From NCBI GenBank assembly GCA_002914845.1, contig JXTC01000191.1, positions 190,771 through 254,770 on the forward strand: a DNA stretch of 64,000 nucleotides, in the 5' to 3' direction. The notes beneath the pieces were generated by a model. It searched no databases. It was not told the DNA's origin and saw only the letters and a program-made list of their open reading frames with translations. The translations under genes were made by a program, and so were the position numbers. Of the stretch, positions 12,265 to 25,670 are shown piece after piece (the stretch's first letter is position 1; each line of letters starts with the position of its first letter). This DNA comes from Trema orientale. Taxonomy: Eukaryota; Streptophyta; Magnoliopsida; Rosales; Cannabaceae.

Positions 12265-13394
12265 CACTACAAGAAAGAAGACTTTCACTGATACATTTCT
12301 TCGTCGGCGACTGTTGTCAGTATAAGACCGTAACTAAATATCACTTTCTGATGGAAATTGAATTTCGTCAGCAAAACTAACCTTCCCCAATGCATTAGTG
12401 ACTTTTACCAATACACTGTTTGTGTCGGAAAATATTTTCCATCAGTAAAAATATGACCAAATTTGAAATCTATTTGCCTTTCACCAACGAATAAATACGT
12501 CGGTGAAAGTCCAACAATTACCGATGCATTTATTAGTCGATGAAAGTTATTTTAAAAAAAATTAAAAAAGTAGAATACATTTTCCGACGATAAAATGCGT
12601 CGGTAAAAATATTTTGAAAATATTTTTAAAAATAAAAAAACCTTTGTCGATGACAAAACTTGTCGGTGAATGTATTTTCATAGAATATAAAAATACTTTT
12701 ACCGATGCAATTCTATGTCGGCGAAAATTTTATTAATTTTTTAGAAAATTTATTATTTAATTTATTGTTATAATTATTAATTAATAATAATGAATAATTA
12801 ATAATTAATTTGGTTAACTAATATATTAAAATTTGAAAGAAGATATATTAATAACACAAATTTTATTAAATAAAGAAAATATAGAAATTGTATCTAAAAT
12901 TAGAACATATTGTTAAAAGAAAAAAAGGATCTACATTTCTGGAGGCGGTGGCATCTCGATGTCGAGCTTTGCAATCAATGTTTGAAGCATCCAGTTTTAC
13001 TCGTTGAGTTACCGCTAAGTCTCCGCGAGCCAGTGTTGGTTCTCTGCTTCCTTCTCGACCATCTGTCATTGAGTCTTATCAATCTACTGTACATGCTCCG
13101 CGTCCTTCTCAGCTAGATGCTGCTTCAAGGTGGCGATGGTCTCAGCGACTTGTCTCGTGCTGACAGCCCTCTATCCTCCTGCACTTTTTAGTCGAGGAAG
13201 TGCTCCCAATCCTTTCTGCCACCTAGATCTAGTTCCTAAAGCTCTTGATATGATCTGAAATTCATAGACCTATTCTGGTCCTACCACAGACTCAACAGAC
13301 GAGGTACCATCTCAAGCTCAGACTAAGCACGAGACTTGTTTGAATGAGCCCCTCTGCCCTGGATGTAACCATCTCTGCCTACGAAATAAAATAA

Positions 13395-13935
13395 AAATTA
13401 AAGTAAATTATAATTTTCATACATAAACTTACTATTTTAAACAAACATAATGAACTATTTTCATACATGTTTCTCGTGCGTCTACTCATTCTGCCAATTA
13501 GACAGCTTGAGATGGTGGTCCTTGAAGTAGTCTAAATGTAGATTATATGGTTGTAGTATATTTTGTACTGATTAGAGAAAATGTTTAACTTTCTAACCTT
13601 TACCTTCATCTGGCTAATCATACTAGACATCTCCTATGCAGGTGGATACAAGTGTAAATTATCTACATAATGAAAAAATTAAAGTAAAATTGTAATTTTC
13701 ATACATAAACTAAATATTTTAAGTAAACATAATAAATTCTTACATGTTTCTCGTGCATGTACTCATTTCGCGAATCAGACGGCTTGAGATGGCGGTCTTC
13801 GAAGTAGTCTAAATATAGATTATTTGATTATAGTATATTTTGTACTGATTAGAGAAAATGTTTGACTTTTTTACCATTGCCTTCATCTGGCTAATCATAC
13901 TAGACGGCCCCTGTGCAGGTGGATACAATTTCTTA
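13395..13935. repeat. Tandem duplication within CACTA element 1, period about 277 bp
   Basis: The segment starting near 13395 recurs from about 13672. CATGTTTCTCGTGC occurs at 13466 and 13743; GTAGTCTAAAT, TATATTTTGTACTGATTAGA and CATCTGGCTAATCATACTAG follow in both. The copies differ at roughly one position in ten by eye, so the event is older than the 332-bp duplication. It may represent a duplicated exon of the second CACTA gene. Confidence 0.85.
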
Positions 13936-14049
13936 GATCGATTTTCTGAGTTCTGTGCTGAGACTTTTTACAAAAATACACAATAAGTTCTTAATTTCAC
14001 TATTAATTATAATTTCTTCTTAACAATTAATTTTTTTTTTTGGGTAAAA

Positions 14050-14667
14050 TCATGTTGATTACCTCAAACTCTTGAGAACCGAAACGATCATACAAAATAT
14101 TTCACTGATCCAAGGGTTCTTGCACTGATTGGCCTTAGTAAAAGCCATATCCCTTTTACCCCCCATTTTCGTCAAATGATTTTATATCATGTTGGGCTAA
14201 TCTCGTAAATATGCCATCATGGACTGCTCAATAGAGTCCATGAAGAGTGCATGGGTCTGAGGATAGTCAAACTTCACCTGCGAAATTAAAACGAATAATT
14301 ATTAATAAAGGTCTTTATTAAAATAGCTTAAAATAAATATTTCAGGAAACTCGCTCACCTCCATCCAGTTCAAGATGAGCTTAATGTCTTCTTTCTTCAC
14401 ATCCTTCTACGTCGGGGTGGAGGCCGGGATGGTGTCTCTAACTGTTTTAGCATGTTCAAGAATATTTTACCATGGTCTAAGATAGACTTCCATGTCTTCT
14501 CACAAAACTCAATCTTCAATTGGTCAGTCTTAAGCCTCCTAAGTTCCTTTTCGACTGAACAACCTCTCATTTTTTCCCTGACCCTCTTCCCATTGGGATC
14601 ATGTCTATCATCTCCAGAGCCGGAACCAGAGGCAGCAATAGTCACTAGGGGGCGCTCCCATGGCTAG
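14050..14667 (-). pseudogene. CACTA second-gene remnant (TNPA/Transposase_24 position)
   Basis: The frame at 14397-14645 starts with a Ser/Gly-rich segment followed by a charged stretch with KTWKSILDHGKIFLNMLKQL and an Arg/Pro-rich end. The frame near 14210-14290 continues with VKFDYPQTHALFMDS. It follows TNP2 on the same strand, where CACTA elements keep their second gene. Individual domains could not be matched with confidence, and stops separate the pieces. Confidence 0.5.
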
Positions 14668-14999
14668 AAATCCTACAAAAAAATATTGTCAAAGTTTAGA
14701 AACGTTGCATAGCAGGATAAAAAATAATAAACACAATTTTCAAAACTTTACACACACTGGAATATAAAATTATATTATATCATCAGATATTTCATCCTCT
14801 TCTTCAGAACTTATATCACTATCGTCATCAAGTTCAACATCTTCATTGTTATATTCCTCTAGAGTGTCGTCTTGAATTCATCATCGTCAACTAAGAAGTC
14901 ATTAAGAGTCACAACACGAGCTTGACTGATAAGGTCATCAATATTGTCAACTTCATTTGGTTCAATGTCTTCCCGATGAAATCGAATATTTTCCACTTT

Positions 15000-16122
15000 C
15001 AGAAGCTTAATGCACAATTAGAATGACAAAGAATTTGCTTCTTACAAAATAGGAACGTCGGTGCTTATTGATGCAATATCAGAAACATCTACCGCATCCA
15101 GAAAGTCCCATATGTTTCGAGGCGTATACGTTTTAACAAGTTTCCACAATGGCCCGTTCTTATCATCATTGGTGTAATAAATCAGCTCTGCTTGTGATAT
15201 AAATATAAATAGATTACCCTTGTACCAGTAAGCATCTGTGTATATACTTGTGAATTATTCGTCTAGCTGAATCTGTTTCTTTTTTCAAATCAGTGTCGAA
15301 CCACCTGTATCTAAATAATACCACGTTACACCTTTTAATATATGACAACTCTAGAACTTATTTCAGTACACCACAGAAGTAGTTTCCATCAGATCCAAGG
15401 ACACGGATACCATAATTCTATGTGTTGTGTTTACTATCACACTTGTCAACTAAAAACTTTTCCCTGTTCACCACATATCCAGGATATGAGGAATTTGAGA
15501 AGTTAGATCTACTAGCCAATGCATACAATTTATTATTCATCTGAACTTGATGTTCGTAATTGATTTATCTAATAGTAAAAAATCATTAGATAACACATAA
15601 TTTGGTACAAGGATTAGCGAAATTTATGAAATTATATAAGAGAAGCTTACTCGGGATTTAAACCATGCAGAAAACTCAAATTCTTGTTATCATTCTAGGT
15701 TTATACCACCTTTAGTCTCCAACTCTCTCATATGCTCACTATATGTATGTAGTGTCATACATTAGGAAAGTTCTAATAACATTAAACAAAAAATACAGAA
15801 GGGTGTAAAGTACTTACTCAAGATATTTTTGTACTTCAGGGTAATTGTTCATTACGTACCACTCAGCTTTAAGCCAATCAGAAGGATAAAGAATAATAAT
15901 ATCTTTTTTACCCAGTGGGTGACCAATAGATTTAAAGACTGATAATATGCGGTTTGATTGAGCATCAACAGTAATTTCATTACATTTGGGTTGATTGAAT
16001 CGAGTTTTGATACCTCGCAAATACATAGAGTAAAATGTAAGCACCTCGTTAATGACATACGCTTCAGCAATAGACCCTTCTAGATGTGCCCAATTTCGAA
16101 CATACTGCTTATAAATACCCAT
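15000..16122 (-). pseudogene. CACTA transposase (TNP2) C-terminal remnant
   Basis: Two conserved parts of plant CACTA transposases are present. 15814-16122 encodes the end of the DUF4218 region (WAHLEGSIAEAYVINEVLTF, then a C-terminal PEVQKYLE). About 15250-15480 encodes the DUF4216 region (NYGIRVLGSDGNYFCGVL and FRYRWFDTD) with in-frame stops. About 15000-15190 continues with GPLWKLVKTYTPRNIWDF. The TNP2 catalytic part and transposase-associated domain are missing, so this copy cannot supply its own transposase. Confidence 0.8.
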
Positions 16123-17939
16123 GGCTAGCTATAGATGAGTACCATAGCCTTATATAGGAACCACATAACATAACAATGCTTCTGTTACTCAATTATTATC
16201 GATTTTAATATTAAAGGAAACATTACTTGGTCGCATGATTAATATAGCCAAAGATATACTAAACATTACTATTTAGAAGGAAATTCATAATAATAGGTCT
16301 ACTAAAAGGTAATTTTATCTTTTTTTTAAAAAAAAAAAATCAAAAGATAGAATTTCATTCAATCAACCAAAAATACAAATTAATAACAACTAAAAAGTGA
16401 ATTTTAAAGGGTGTACTTTTGTAAAACACAACGGAATTGAAGTTTGAATTTATTGATTGCAGGTGTGGTTGTCTTTTAAGAAAAGAAATAGGGAACTATT
16501 ACTGACTATATATTTTTCAGAATAAAATTTTTATTCTCCGTATCATATGAAATTTGATCTTCAACTTCAATATCACATACTATATAACTTTATTATTATT
16601 ATTTTTAAACCAAGGTAATCTTCACTTTCTCTTTTGATCTTATTCATCACATCTCTTTGATTCCTCACGTATCCCAAAAATAGGATAAATTATAACTTAT
16701 ATGTAATGTATGTATCTTGAAATTAATTAATAAATAAAGAAATACAACAAACAATTGGTAGAAAATTGTATTACACGAAACTCTAAAATTGGTAGAAAAT
16801 GATTTTTACTACCTGATTAGATTATCATATTATTATTACATACTAATCAAAATTAAAACTGAAAGTATTACACCCGATACCAACTTGACAAAATATGTAC
16901 ATAAAGACTTAACATGTTAAATTGTGCAAGGTTTGAAAAAGTATGAGATGAATGAAGAAGACCTGATCTAGTTCTTGGTCCTTATGGTCATGCCCTCTAA
17001 TTTTTTTTTCTTTTTTTAAAATGTCAGATTAGAATGGTAATGTTACTATAAAATATCTCAAACTAAAGCATATTTTCACACAAATTGGCAAATATAAAGA
17101 ATGGTAATTTGTATTTTTTTTTTAATCTTAAACTAATAACGTTTTGCATTCCGATCATAAATTTTTTTATGATAATAAGAATATAAATTTTTTTTAATGT
17201 TTTGAAAAATTTGAAAATCTAATAATCATAAGTCTTATCAAATTTATGACCATAAGAATATGATATATAAATGATATCTAATTAATAATTTCTTACAACA
17301 ATGTCATTGAATTAATTTAAAAAAAGGAATAAACAAAAATTTAAAGAAAGAATATGAAAATAATTAATCAAAACATAAAAGTAAAAAAAAAAAAAGGAAT
17401 GAAAATATACCTTAATGGCCGGGTGATAATCGGAGGAGGAGGAGGCTTATCGCAGAAGGAGAAGGCCGAGTGATAACCGGAGAAAGAGAGAGAGCTCCAC
17501 AGGTTAAGGAATGGCCGACAATGACGAGAGAGGAGGAGAGAGAGAGAGAGCTCGAGGGGTTGACGGATCTTGAGGGTAACATAAGAGAGCTTGAGATGAG
17601 AGAAAGAGAGAGAAATCGAGCTTGAGAGGAGAGAAAGAGAGCTTGAGCACCGGAGGTTGAGAAAGGAAGAAAGGTTGTAATATTTTATCATAATCCTATT
17701 CCAACAGAGACCCATTGGTGAAAGATGCCCAATAATGAATTAACATTTGTCGACGAAAAATGGTAATCCGTCGGTGTATTAACACTACACCGACGGAGAC
17801 CCATCGGTAAAAGATGCCCAATAATGAATTTTTTCAGCAATCTTTTGCCAATGGATTCACTCAAACCCATCGACAAATCTTAACTTTCTCTGATGGGCTA
17901 CTAGATATTCTATCGGCAAAAGTCATCTTTCTTGTAGTT

Positions 17940-18390
17940 ATCCATTTTTGTAGTTTTCTTTTGAAACTACTTTTTAACTATATCATTTTTCTGACTTGAC
18001 ATTTTATTACGGCTTGAAGGCTACTGTTATGCTCTGTTTCTTTGCTGAGTTAGAATTGGGGTTCCTACTATTTTCTGCTTGTTGAACATTAGATCATGAT
18101 ACTAAATTGGATAATTATTTAGGTATCTCTTATATTATATATATTTCTAAGCATATTGTATTATTTATATTTTTTTCTTTTTTCAAATTTATCATTGTGG
18201 GTACAACTTTTTCTTAATACTCATCCTTTAACATAAAGTTTATTTACTATCCTTTGCATCTTGTTTCTTTATCCTTAAGTTTTTTTTTTACATATATATG
18301 TCTTCCTTAACATTTTTATTAGAAAAGGTCTTCCTTAATATCCTTATTTCCTATCCTCTGCATATTGCTTTTTTATCATTAGTTTGAAAA
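17940..18390. other. AT-rich stretch between the CACTA element and the RNase H fragment
   Basis: T-rich sequence with repeated TTTACTATCCTTTGCAT/TTTCCTATCCTCTGCAT words at about 18243 and 18348. No gene seen. Confidence 0.35.
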
Positions 18391-18566
18391 GGCTTCAAAC
18401 TAAATGTTGACACTGCAAGGACATATGTACAGTGGGTTTTGGTGCTATCATACGAGATTCGAAGGGAGAAGTCATAGCAGCTTTGTCAAATAAGATAGTT
18501 GGTGCTCTTAGTCCGGAAATGGCAGAAGCCAAAAGGGTGGGGGTTGCTATCTCCTAAGCCAGGTAT
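18391..18566 (+). pseudogene. RNase H (RVT_3, LINE-type) fragment, left part
   Basis: It encodes GFKLNVDTARTYVQ, then after a frame change VGFGAIIRDSKGEVIAALSN and SPEMAEAKRVGVAIS. This is the start of the plant LINE-type RNase H fold: the first active-site Asp in NVD and the Glu in AEAK. The conserved Trp after AIS is a stop codon (TAA). The sequence is cut at 18566 by CACTA element 2 and continues at 27077. It is a decayed retrotransposon or retrotransposon-derived gene. Confidence 0.8.
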
Positions 18567-19329
18567 CACTACTACAAAAATTATTTTTCACGTTGTTTAT
18601 AGGGCGACGTGGTATTTCTACCACGTCGCTCTATAAACGACATGGAAACGGATGACGTGGTAGGTCCCCGTAATACCACGTCGCTTTATAAGTGACGTGG
18701 TATGGGAAGCTACTACATCACTTATATAAAAAGTAACATGGTAGGCATTTAGGACCTACCACGTCGCTTGTCATGGGATACCATGTTGCTCCCTAGAAAA
18801 GTGACGTAGTATACCAAGTTACTTTTTAAGAGAGCGACGTAGTGCTTGCTAAAGAAGCGACGTGGAATCCCTTAGAACGGGCATCAAACACCCTAGATTT
18901 ATTATAAACCAGAGCAAAAAATAGCTCAAAATAAACTACAATCAACAACCAACAATCCAACATACAAATTCTGGCAATCCAATATACAAATTATATTTTT
19001 CACATAGCTAAGTCCTACATGAAGCACCTAAACTAATCGAAATCATAATTCTAGTCACCTAATTAGACTACCAAAGATACAAAGTTAACATAAATAGGTT
19101 AGTAGTATGAGTCACCCATCATGATACATACTCTATAAGCTCATCGGCCTATTCCTCTCGGACTTCATTGATCTCATCTATAATGTATAAGTTTTTGTTA
19201 CGACACTGCCAATTTAAATGTGCATAAGTTATATTCGAATCATGTATTGATAATTAGTATACTTATGCAATAAAGATAAGTGTTAAGTTATAAAGTTATA
19301 CCAAAGTAGTAATGTACTCATATGAGTTA

Positions 19330-22300
19330 GCATCCACAACCATTTCTCTCATTATGCACATCACGTAGAAATCACACTCTACGTTATTTGGTTAGTGTAG
19401 GCACTATAATTCCAATTGAGTTTTCAATTAATATTTGTGAGCAAAAACAAATCCATCTAATCCAATAATGTAAATTAGTAAAATTTAAAATGTACTTTAA
19501 CGGATTCCCAATCAGGACCATTTTTCTTACCACATCTCTCAATTGATATGTTAAATAACCGAAAGGCTCTATAAAACAAAAACATGTCAAAGCATGTCAA
19601 CCATGCATAAAACATTATATTAAATATTGTTATTAATTTTAAATAGTTTTGATCATACTTACAGTTTGATGAGAGTTCTTATATCTTTTCAAGGAGGATG
19701 TCCGAGTGGATCCAAAAAGTATATCACTTCATGAACTGTGTTGATCACTAGTAATATCCAATGTCTCCTATAAAATATCATAATCAAATACATGTATATA
19801 GTACATTTATCCCAATAACTATCAAAAATATTAAAGAGAAGAGAATTACCCCATGTTATATGGTGCTACTAACAATGTGCCATTCATGCCCAGAGTCAAG
19901 TGAGTCGTAATTGTTCTTGCACGATTCTCATCATTGCCATCTCTAACAGTCGATATAAGAGAAGGTTCAATGAAAGCTATGATATGCACATGCTCATATT
20001 CTATAAACTTATCATATAATAGCCTAAAATAACATAAAACATATTTAATATAAATCATTAAGATATGAAAGCAAGAGTAAAGATATGAAAACTTACTTGA
20101 TATAAAATGTGATGCACGGAGAACCAATCTTGACGAAGTTGGTTACATGCGATATATCTTCCTCAACCAAATACGAGAATTGTCCAGGAATTCCACACAT
20201 CTCATTGTCAAAGATGACATGAATTGAGAAGTCATCAGCTTTTTTCATCACATATTTGTACAAACTCCTCAATCTTCTCGGAACATTAGGAGGAACATCA
20301 ATCTTAGATCATGAAGAGGACCCGATCAGTCTTGTGTTAGACGAGGAAGAATATCTAGACTCTTCCCATTATGGTTGAGTAATAGACGGCTCTGGTTCAT
20401 TTTGTGATTGTTTCTTTTTCCCTTTGTCTTTTCATAATGGTAACTGAGATCAAAATATTTACTTAAATAAAATAAAAATGATTGTTTAACTGTCAAAGTA
20501 ATGAGTGTTAGACCTTATATCTCAGATTCGCCTACAATGAGTACCAACTCTTTAGGCCATGCGATAATTGATCCCACAGCTTCCGCCACTGTATCCATTA
20601 TATTGGTCACTGGAATAGGCAACAAAGCTTCAGGGATGTGTACTTATACCTCTCACCTAATGGTACTCCATGAATCATAGGCCCTCCTGTTTGAATGATG
20701 TAATCCGATGCGACAACATCTAGTGCTAGGTCAACTAACTTGCATCGAATATCTTGAAATGTAAACCAAGGCATCGAATTTCTAATATGTATTAAATTGA
20801 CATAGGCACTAAAGTTATAAAACTAAGAAACTACCTCTGAAGTTCCCACTTTTGGAATTGGAGCATCAGGGGCTGTAGCATGAATTTGAATTTCTGGTGG
20901 CTGAGGAAAATATAGCTGAGGTAGCGGCTGGGGAAAGTATGGCTCAGGCGGTTGCTGTGAAAAATGTGACTCAGGCACATGCTTAGGAAAGTGTGACTCA
21001 AGTGGCTGGGGAGCTGACTCTTGAGAGGTGGTGAATAACTTAGCTTCTAATTCCCGAAGATGTCTTTCTTGATTATCATATTTATTTTGCATATTTTGAA
21101 ATTGCGTCTTCCATTGATTTTCCTTCTCTTGTTGGAAAGTAAATTGTTGTTCTGACAATACTCTTAGCCCTCTATGAGGTCTATGAAATACATCCCGCTG
21201 AGTTACATAGGCTCCTACAGAACATATATGACCAGAGTACTCAGGTGTCCCCAATGCCTGAGTTAATATGTCATGTGAGCCGATTTCCTGAATCTCTCAT
21301 TAGGACCTCATATCATACAACTCATCCTAAATAAGATACCAAATTAGTTAAATATAGAAACAAATATACAAACTAAGATTTTAAACAGAAGTCAGAAGAA
21401 CTTACAATTCGTTCTCCCGTTGCTTGAGTCGCAGGATTGAGATATCCTCCCTTACAGTCCTGATGTGTAGTTTTCCATAATTCTGTCCGTTTTATTTTAT
21501 TAGTCGCACATGTTTTCTTAAGTTCTTCTGCAATGGTTGCAATCTTTTTCCTAGATGTGCGATGAACATACTCATTATATTTTATTCTTCTATGTAGTTA
21601 GACTACTCTTTTTGCATGTGCACACAATATCAAAGATTAGTATCAAACTAAAATAGACAAGTTCTAAAAGTATTCGGTATATAACTTATCATATCATACT
21701 TGAAATGCAGGGGACAGTCGATCTGCAATAAATGTAACCCAATCTTCTGGGGATATGCTTGCAAGTGATGGCAGCTGAATCAAAGCTGTAGGATTCTCCT
21801 CCCTATATTTAGCATCCTCATTATACTTATATATTATACTGGGGGTTAAGTAATTTTTAAATTGACGCCATTTTTTCCCTCACAGATTTCATTACAAGGG
21901 ATATACATCCCTTTGCTATGATATATGTATACTGTAAATTATTCAAACTAAAAGTTGTAATAACACAAAACACTCATCGTATAGAATTCAAGACTAATTA
22001 TGCATATTATCTCTTACCACAACATTGTCTCAAATCTTTTCTCGGAGATCACCCACCACCTTGTGCTGTGTGACAATGGTGATCGGAATCATTGTACAAG
22101 CTAAGACACCTAAATAAGTCTCTAGCTCAGTGGCGACATCCCCAGTTGGTTGGCTAAGGGCATAACATTCTACCATAAGTTGATTCCCTTTGGATCTCTT
22201 TTTGATAATTTGTTTACATAATGTTGCCCCTCTTCGTGCCTTTCTTTTATACGCGTCCATGTCTTCTTCCTCTTCATTTTTTTCATCGTGGACATCATCT

Positions 22301-22341
22301 TCATCATCTCTTCTCGCCATTAATCTGAAAACAAAACACAA
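19330..22341 (-). pseudogene. CACTA second gene: Transposase_24-type protein with Ulp1 (C48) protease domain
   Basis: It probably starts at the Met of MARRDDEDDVHDEKNEEEED (near 22318). Exons seen in order are: 22318-22030; about 21870-21715 (REENPTALIQLPSLASISPE); about 21600-21420 (a Transposase_24 pattern with TSRKKIATIAEELKKTC and WKTTHQDCKGGYLNPATQ); 21254-20823 (LGTPEYSGH-like motif and a Gln-rich coiled coil with a Pro-rich end); and 20760-20500 (GGPMIHGVPLGERYKYTS, then a frameshift). From 20330 a cysteine-protease C48 domain follows: APYNMG, RHWILLVINTVHEVIYFLDP (catalytic His at 19762-19764, Asp just after) and VECDFYVMCIMREMV (catalytic Cys near 19376). Such protease domains are known in some plant CACTA elements. 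The residue after the Cys is Asp rather than the usual Gly. Confidence 0.78.
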
Positions 22342-22469
22342 TAGTTAGAAATGCTAAACAAGATAAATATAATAAAATTAATATTCACACTTATATCATC
22401 AAATATTTATCTATTGCATAAATTGATACTCATAATTATATCATCAAATATTTATCCAAATACCATCGA

Positions 22470-25400
22470 CGTCATTGCGAGTATATGACCCAGATGTTGA
22501 AGCAACGATATCTACTATGTCCGTCTCTCCAAACTCTATACTTATAGTTTTGAGGTCAGTAAATGAGTCATCGATAAGTAAGTCGTCATCAATGGTGACA
22601 TTTCGTGGTTCATGTGTAAGCACAATAGACCACTCTTTTTATAATAGATCATCAACATAAAACACTTGTCTTGCTTGAGTTGCCATAATAAAAGGATCAT
22701 CTTTATATCCAACTCTATGAAGATCAACTAAAATAAATCCTAACTTATCATACTTAATCCCATTATTATTTTCCACCCATTGACATTTAAAAATCGGGAC
22801 TCTAAACGCACGATAGTCGAGCTCCCATATTTCATGTTTCACCCCATAGTAAGTCATATCACCATAAGCACCACTATTGCATAGTTTTAGCGACAATGCT
22901 AACACCACTAGTTTGATTAACCCTTATGTCATCTTGTAAGCTAGTGTTAAAACGACGACCATTTACGACGAAAGATTCGTACAAAATAGGTATATTCGTC
23001 AGACCTCAACCAAGTTACTTCAATTGTTCTGAGATTTTGTTACCTCGCTTGCTTAGTTCGATGTCCACCTAAATAATAATTATCCATACGGTCAGAATAC
23101 TAGAATTCAGTATCAACAAATAATTAGTTAGTATTATAACTTACTTTTCTTTATAACCAAAGTGTAAAGGTTTTATGGTGTTCGTCTTGTATCCACTTCT
23201 CTCTTCGTATTAGATTCTCGCTTTTCAACCATTGTATATGCTCTCTAATAGAACAAAAATATTATTAAGTTTAATGAAATTTCACTTTCAACTTAATTAA
23301 AATTGAGAAGTTTCGTTATACTTATTGAATGTATTGTTGGACTTCTGATGAATTTTCAAAAATATTCCTATGTGCTAGTTGTAAATCTTTATCCTCTATA
23401 CGTATAGGTTTGCCACCACCTATACCTCTACTTTCACCATCTTGAGAGTAGCGAGCCTTTGGAACACCAATTGTCTCTGCACTAGTAATGTATTCTGAAT
23501 AAAATTTAACAGCTTCTTCGGTTATGTAACACTCCACAATGCATGCTTCTGGACGGTATCGATTTCTCACCTACCCTTTCAGTATTTTCATTAATCTTTC
23601 GAATGGATACATCTATCTCATGTAAACTTGGCCACCCAATTTAACTTCTCTAACTAAATGTACTGTTAAATGCATCATTATATCAAATAAAGAAGGAGGA
23701 AAATATTGCTCTAACAAACATAGGACAATAATAATTTCTTTTTGTAAAGTATCTAACTTTGAAGCATCCACTGCTTTCTTGCAGATTGCATTGAAGAAGA
23801 AACATAATCTTATAATAGCATATCTTACATGCTTTTGTGAAATTGAACGAATCGCAATTAGGAGTAATTGTTGCATCAATACGTGACAATCATGTGACTT
23901 GAGTCCAATTAGTCTTAAGTCCTTCATTGACATTAAATTATAAATATTTGACGAATATTCTTCTGGTACCCTTACGTTTGCCAAGCACTCACACATTTTA
24001 CGTCTCTTTTCCTTATTCAAATTAAAGCAAACTGGAGGTAGATATGCCCTTTTATCACTCATTATCAAAGCTAACTCTTTCCTCAATCCCATTTCCTGAA
24101 GATCTAAATGAGAGATAATCCCATCTTTTGTTTTTCCAATGATGTTAAGAAGAGTTCCGATAATACTATTATAAATATTTTTCTCTATGTACATAACATC
24201 CAAATTATGTCTCAACAACAAAAATTTCTAATACTCCATTTAAAAAAAAAATCGACTTTTTTTTCCATCATTTATATTCCTTTTCTCCTTCACCCTTTTT
24301 CTTTTTGTCCTTTTTTTTTCCCTTATTTTTTCCCTTTGTCTATTTGTTCCTCGTCGCGATTTTGCTTTCCGTATTAAATATTAAGTTCACAAATTTTCTC
24401 ATAAGTCACTTCACCACTCGATGATTATGAGGCAACACTAAATTCTTTTTCACTAATAAACACCTTTGTGTATTTTTGAAATGGGTGACTTAAAAGTAGA
24501 AACCGTTAATGACCCATATGCGCTTCTTTCCTCCTATTTCTCAATCTTATCGTGTAGGTATCCTCACTACAAATAGGACATACTTTATAGCCTTTCACAC
24601 AATGCCCAGACAAATTTCTATATGCAGGAAAATCGTTGATTGTCCATAATAGAATAGCTCGTAGTGTAAAGTTCTCATTTCGAAAGGAATCGTAGTATTC
24701 AACCTCATCCCATAAAGTTTTCAAATCATCCACTAAGAGCGCTAAATAGACATCAATATTATTATCAGGTTGTTTATCTCCTGATATTAATAATGTCAAT
24801 ATTGTAAATCTCTTTTTCACGCATAACCAAGGAGGAAGATTGTAAATAGCAAGAATGGCCGACCAACAACTATAATTAGAACTTAGTGAACTATGAGGGT
24901 TAATGCCATCTACCGAAAGACCAAGACGAAGGTTTCTAGGATCTTCTCTAATTTTTGACCACATTTCATCCACGTTCTTACAAGATGGTGAATCAGCCGG
25001 ATGCCAAAGCTTGCCATCTTATATTCTTCCTTCCTCATGCTATATTAATCGTTTCACATGATCAGGATTCTAGAATAAACGTTTAAATCTTGGTATTGGA
25101 GGAATATACGACAAGATTTTAGCCGGTATTCCAACCTTCTCTTTTTTAATATTCTTTTTATTTTTCCATCTTGAATGTTAGTATTTAGGACTAAGCTTTA
25201 GCTTTAGCGTACTCTTTTCGGTATAAGATGCAATTATTTGGACATGCATGTATCTTTATATACTCCATGTCTAAGGCAGACAATGATTTTTTGGCATCAT
25301 ATGTAGAGGAAGGAATGTTATTACTGTCTAGAAGGATTTCTCCAAGAAATTTAAATAACTGAGATAAACTAGAGTCACTCCAACCGTTCCTAGCTTTTAA

Positions 25401-25670
25401 ATTGAAAATTTTAACTAAGAATGACAATTTTGTGACTTTTGAATTAGGAAAAATAGGGCTTTCGGCATCTTCTAACAATTTTACGAATTCCTCTAGACAA
25501 CCAACAAAACGTTCTTCGGCATCATTAACCATATCAATTAGGTGATCATCTTCTAAATCCATAGAAACATCTTCTATACGAGCTATTTTTTGAGAAACAT
25601 ATTCACTCTGTGACTTTTCCCCGTGCCATATCCACTTTGTATAGGATATATCTATCCCATTCATACACAA
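22470..25670 (-). pseudogene. CACTA TNP2-type transposase, decayed
   Basis: Read on the minus strand. 25670-25191 holds the transposase-associated N-terminal domain (SYTKWIWHGE) and CPNNCILYRKEYAKA. 24973-24506 is the TNP2 core (DPRNLRLGLSVDGINPH, then LLWTINDFPAYRNLSGHC and CPICSEDT). 24221-23613 is the DUF4218 region (LRHNLDVMYIEKN, LIGLKSHDCHVLMQQLL, ending in HLVREVKLGGQVYMR). 23570-23322 and 22908-22639 give the C-terminal DUF4216 part (IWELDYRAFRVPIFKCQWV and LVDLHRVGYKDDPF). Between 25191 and 24973 there are several in-frame stops, including one at the Trp of a LIWHEE-like motif. The protein would have moved the element by cutting at the CACTA ends; this copy is broken. Confidence 0.9.

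Larger units (their letters stand above)
12265..17939 (-). mobile_element. CACTA (En/Spm) element 1, deletion derivative
   Basis: The left end starts CACTACAAGAAAGAAGAC, and the right end in reverse complement reads AACTACAAGAAAGATGAC, so the terminal C has mutated at the right end. Subterminal regions (12300-12740 and 17740-17925) are packed with CGTCGG(T/C)GAAA and ACCGATG words in both orientations, as in CACTA transposase-binding regions. Remnants of both standard genes lie on the minus strand: the TNP2 C-terminal half and a second-gene fragment. The catalytic N-terminal half of TNP2 is absent between 16122 and 17400. No matching 3-bp target duplication was recognised (TAA left, ATC right). 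Confidence 0.88.
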
